Below are positions 4,423 through 6,527 of a stretch of DNA of 6,527 bases, piece by piece. The notes beneath the pieces are model-generated. The model saw nothing but the letters and a program-made list of their open reading frames with translations, was not told the origin of the DNA and did not search any database. The position numbers and the translations under genes were made by a program. The DNA lies in assembly GCA_018610095.1 (NCBI GenBank), contig JAHEOB010000085.1:1-6527 (forward strand), given 5' to 3'. Source of the DNA: Halothece sp. MAG. Its GTDB lineage: Bacteria; Cyanobacteriota; Cyanobacteriia; Cyanobacteriales; Rubidibacteraceae. How positions within the stretch are numbered: the stretch's first letter is position 1; each line of letters begins with the position of its first letter.

Positions 4423-5349
4423 ATGAAAAACGCAACGCTCCACCAATTGCGGGTTTTTGTGGTTGCTGCGAAACATCTCAGTTTTACCAAGGCAGCCGAA
4501 GAGTTATTTTTAACCCAACCCACAGTATCGATGCAAATGAAGCAGTTAACCAAAGCAGTGGGACTCCCCTTATTTGAACAAATTGGGAAACGGTTATATT
4601 TAACGCAAGCAGGGCAAACGCTCTATGACAGTTGTCAACGGATTTTTAATGAGTTGGGGGAATTTGAAAGCGCGATCGCGGACATGAAAGGGCTGAAACA
4701 GGGGCAACTCAACCTTAGCGCTGTTTCTACCACCAAATTTTTTTTACCGCGAATGATTGGTCCATTTTGTCAACAATATCCGGGGGTGGAACTGTCATTA
4801 CGGTTCACCAATCACGAAGGAATTTTACAATACCTGAACGAAAATCAAGATGATTTGTATATTCTCAGCCAACTCCCCTCAACCGTAGATGTCGTTTCTC
4901 ATCGCATTTTGGAAAATCCCTTGGTTGCTATTGCCCCAGCCCATCATCCACTGGCAAAAGAACGCAATATTCCATTTGAGCGGTTGAGTAAAGAACCCTT
5001 TATCATGCGTGAACCGGGATCAGGAACCCGTCAGGCACTGGAAGAATTATTCCACAAACATGAAACCTATCCCCAAGTTCGGCTGGAGTTAGGCAGTAAC
5101 GAAGCCATTAAGCAAGCTATTTTAGGGGGGTTAGGCATTTCTGTGCTATCACAACACACCCTCACTTTGGAAAAAGATACAGGCTTATTTGCCATCTTGG
5201 ATGTGGAAGATTTACCCCTTCAACGCAATTGGTATGCCATTTATCCCAGTGGAAAACAACCCTCGGTTGTGGCACGCGCCTTTTTAGAATATTTAGAAGC
5301 TGATCCGCAATTACTGAAAGAAGCAGAGGAATTGACAATTGATGGTTAA
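4423..5349 (+). CDS. LysR-type transcriptional regulator, CmpR/NdhR (carbon-metabolism) type
   Basis: From ATG 4423 this is a 308-residue protein. The N-terminal helix-turn-helix (about 4-62) includes HLSFTKAAEELFLTQPTVS and QMKQLTKAVGLPLFEQIGKR, the latter nearly a signature of cyanobacterial CmpR and NdhR (CcmR). The effector domain follows (about 90-300), with FFLPRMIGPFCQQYPGVEL and PFIMREPGSGTR, both typical of the same group. CmpR activates bicarbonate uptake genes and NdhR represses inorganic carbon uptake genes, sensing photorespiratory or carbon metabolites such as 2-phosphoglycolate and 2-oxoglutarate. Sequence alone does not tell which this is, and no transporter or ndh gene is adjacent. 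An ATG 33 bp upstream (4390) would add 11 residues. I prefer 4423 because MKNATLHQLRVF is the family's usual start. A DUF2288 gene follows 38 bp downstream, so the two may be co-transcribed. Confidence 0.88.
   Translation: MKNATLHQLRVFVVAAKHLSFTKAAEELFLTQPTVSMQMKQLTKAVGLPLFEQIGKRLYLTQAGQTLYDSCQRIFNELGEFESAIADMKGLKQGQLNLSAVSTTKFFLPRMIGPFCQQYPGVELSLRFTNHEGILQYLNENQDDLYILSQLPSTVDVVSHRILENPLVAIAPAHHPLAKERNIPFERLSKEPFIMREPGSGTRQALEELFHKHETYPQVRLELGSNEAIKQAILGGLGISVLSQHTLTLEKDTGLFAILDVEDLPLQRNWYAIYPSGKQPSVVARAFLEYLEADPQLLKEAEELTIDG
4672..4679. repeat. HIP1 octamer
   Basis: GCGATCGC inside the LysR gene. Confidence 0.9.
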
Positions 5350-5387
5350 GGTTCAACAATAGAGATTCATTGTTAACGGGTCATTTT

Positions 5388-5708
5388 ATGACACGGGATA
5401 TCAAAACCGCCCTCAACGAAAGTTTAGAACAAGCCCAGTGGGAATGGCTGGAACCCCATGCTAAACGAGATGCCCTGATTATTGTTTCTCCCAGTTTGGA
5501 TTTAGTGGACGTTGGCGTCGCGATCGCGCAAGATCAAACGCAAATCGTGCAACAATGGATTGAAAGTGGCCAATTACAAAAACCCTCTGCTAACCAACTC
5601 TCTTTCTGGAAAACACAACCCAACAAATCTTTTAATGCCTTGATTGTTCAACCTTATGTTTTGATTCAGGAGCCTCCCATTGATGAGGCAACTGCCGAGC
5701 CAGACTAG
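5388..5708 (+). CDS. DUF2288 family protein
   Basis: This 106-residue soluble protein of unknown function is widespread in cyanobacteria and some proteobacteria. Its family features are HAKRDALIIVSPSLDLVDVG (24-43), then VAIAQDQ, a QQWIESGQLQKPS segment and NALIVQPYVLIQE near the end. The frame is open upstream to a TTG at 5370, which would add six residues. I chose ATG 5388 because the family starts with a short polar stretch before the first helix. It lies 38 bp behind the LysR gene on the same strand. Its last 77 bp overlap the end of the YdcF-like gene on the other strand. The C-terminal tail after VLIQEPP is poorly conserved in the family, which fits this overlap. Confidence 0.85.
   Translation: MTRDIKTALNESLEQAQWEWLEPHAKRDALIIVSPSLDLVDVGVAIAQDQTQIVQQWIESGQLQKPSANQLSFWKTQPNKSFNALIVQPYVLIQEPPIDEATAEPD
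5520..5527. repeat. HIP1 octamer
   Basis: GCGATCGC inside the DUF2288 gene. Confidence 0.9.
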
Positions 5709-6231
5709 CTCCTGTATAGCCAGTGGTTACCCATAACAATGCCCTTGCTCCATCTCGCATCACTTTGGGGAACGATTCTGGGGGAGCGTCGGTGGGAACC
5801 GTTACTGGTTTGAAAGTAATTCCCCGACTCCCCAACACAATTTCCCCCACAACTCGGGCTCGGAACATATGATTTTCTGAGGTGACTAAATAAACACTGT
5901 CAATCTCTTGGGCTTCTAACTGGTCAACTAATGTTGTGAAATTGGTAACCGTGTCTTGAGCCTGATAATCCAGTTTAACGCGATCGCGCTCAATTCCCCG
6001 ATTTTCAAAAATTTTTTCCGCATACCAGCGAGGACTTCCCGACGACACCAATACCTCTAAATCGGAATTGTTTTTAGCAATGTTAGCAGCATATCGTTCT
6101 CGTTCTTGCGCCCCTCCTAACACTAACACTGCCTCAGGGCGAGTCAACCAGCGTTGTAATTGTTGATATCCTCCCCACAGGAAAATCACTCCCATGAGTA
6201 ATAAGCCTAGTGTCTGCTTTTTGTTCCTCAC
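5632..6231 (-). CDS. YdcF/ElyC/SanA-like (DUF218) membrane-anchored protein
   Basis: This 199-residue protein has one N-terminal membrane helix (about 7-23) preceded by basic residues, then a DUF218 domain. Its signatures appear in order: AVLVLGGAQERERYA (34-48), VLVSSGSP (60-67), DTVTNF (93-98, the family's Thr-x-x-Asn motif) and VYLVTSENHMFRA (113-125). DUF218 proteins such as SanA and ElyC act in the bacterial envelope, with roles proposed in cell-wall precursor metabolism and vancomycin resistance. The exact reaction is not established. The only start ahead of the membrane helix is GTG at 6231, because an in-frame TAA lies five codons upstream. AAGGGA precedes it with only one base of spacing. 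A later ATG (6195) would remove half the membrane helix. It overlaps the DUF2288 gene tail to tail by 77 bp. Confidence 0.85.
   Translation of the reverse strand: MRNKKQTLGLLLMGVIFLWGGYQQLQRWLTRPEAVLVLGGAQERERYAANIAKNNSDLEVLVSSGSPRWYAEKIFENRGIERDRVKLDYQAQDTVTNFTTLVDQLEAQEIDSVYLVTSENHMFRARVVGEIVLGSRGITFKPVTVPTDAPPESFPKVMRDGARALLWVTTGYTGASLARQLPHQWEAPESKHKVEQSRH
5980..5987. repeat. HIP1 octamer
   Basis: GCGATCGC inside the YdcF-like gene. Confidence 0.9.
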
Positions 6232-6421
6232 GTCCCTTACAATTTACCGTGACTACCTATGTTTTTTTACAATAAATCGTCATCAAAAGCAAGATATTAA
6301 CAAATTGCAATCGTTTCTGGGCTCAAAAATCGATATCCTAGAGACAGAGCAATTCACTACGTTAATCTAACAGACAACTCCTCGCGAGATTGATACCTAA
6401 TTTATCTAAATCCCACTAAGT
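6232..6421. other. Intergenic region between divergent genes
   Basis: This 190-bp stretch must hold promoters for the YdcF-like gene (minus) and the last gene (plus). TTGCAA at about 6304 and TTGATA at about 6390 could be -35-like, but I see no well-spaced partners. I find no repeat, RNA gene or hairpin of note. Confidence 0.4.
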
Positions 6422-6527
6422 ATGACATCAACCAATACCAATTACAACAAACGCAAGAAAGCTCTAACGACACTTCGTGACTCCTCTCCCTTTGGGAATA
6501 AATTAATTCAAGCGGGATATGCCACAA
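6422..6527 (+). CDS. Unidentified protein, N-terminal fragment (runs off right edge)
   Basis: The first 35 codons are present, starting MTSTNTNYNKRKKALTTLRD and continuing SSPFGNKLIQAGYAT. The start is polar and basic with no signal peptide or membrane segment, then a short amphipathic helix. The frame is open to the window's end. I do not recognise it from so few residues. No Shine-Dalgarno precedes the ATG, which is common in cyanobacteria. Confidence 0.55.
   Translation, partial: MTSTNTNYNKRKKALTTLRDSSPFGNKLIQAGYAT

Noticed and set aside
5162..5359. A 65-codon open frame on the minus strand.
   Set aside because: It is a shadow of the LysR gene's conserved C-terminal region.

Overview
The window looks like chromosomal DNA of a cyanobacterium. 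Five copies of the HIP1 octamer GCGATCGC lie in it, all inside ordinary coding sequence. The gene set also fits: a CmpR/NdhR-type LysR regulator, a DUF2288 protein, a cyanobacterial-type phosphoribosyltransferase and a YdcF/ElyC-like protein. I cannot name the species.

Layout. Positions 1-404 are the left part of an IS200/IS605-type insertion sequence (element A) running off the left edge: the first 28 codons of tnpB on the minus strand, a divergent 51-residue ribbon-helix-helix (RHH) gene, and a complete left end. That end has a hairpin, an AAAG guide tetranucleotide and a TTAC target tetranucleotide exactly 19 nt away, which is the IS608 geometry. Positions 435-1705 (minus) are a two-gene operon: a BlaI/MecI-type repressor, then an M56 membrane metallopeptidase whose start overlaps the repressor's end by 13 bp. 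A TACA-N2-TGTA dyad upstream is a candidate operator.

Positions 1706-2406 look empty at first but are not. They hold a 396-bp miniature IS (element B, 1879-2274). It has a left end, the first 11 codons of a tnpB of a different type from that of element A, a large internal deletion, the last 37 codons of tnpB, and an intact right end (GAAT, hairpin, TCAA). The same 53-nt block lies next to the left-end hairpin in both elements, although their tnpB genes and hairpin sequences differ. Joining TTAC (1875-1878) to 2275 in silico restores an open frame of about 75 codons, so element B probably sits in the remnant of a gene.

Positions 2407-6527 are mostly single genes: a phosphoribosyltransferase (+), a hypothetical 90-residue protein (-), an alpha/beta hydrolase (-), a divergent LysR regulator (+) with a DUF2288 gene 38 bp behind it, a YdcF-like membrane-anchored protein (-) overlapping the DUF2288 gene tail to tail, and the first 35 codons of an unidentified gene (+) at the right edge.

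The part most worth a second look is the pair of related but unequal transposon ends. It shows a tnpB-only element with an RHH gene at an apparent shared promoter, and a gutted relative that keeps both ends and the 3' segment from which TnpB guide RNAs derive. The functional readings are inferences; the motifs, spacings and frames are read directly from the sequence.
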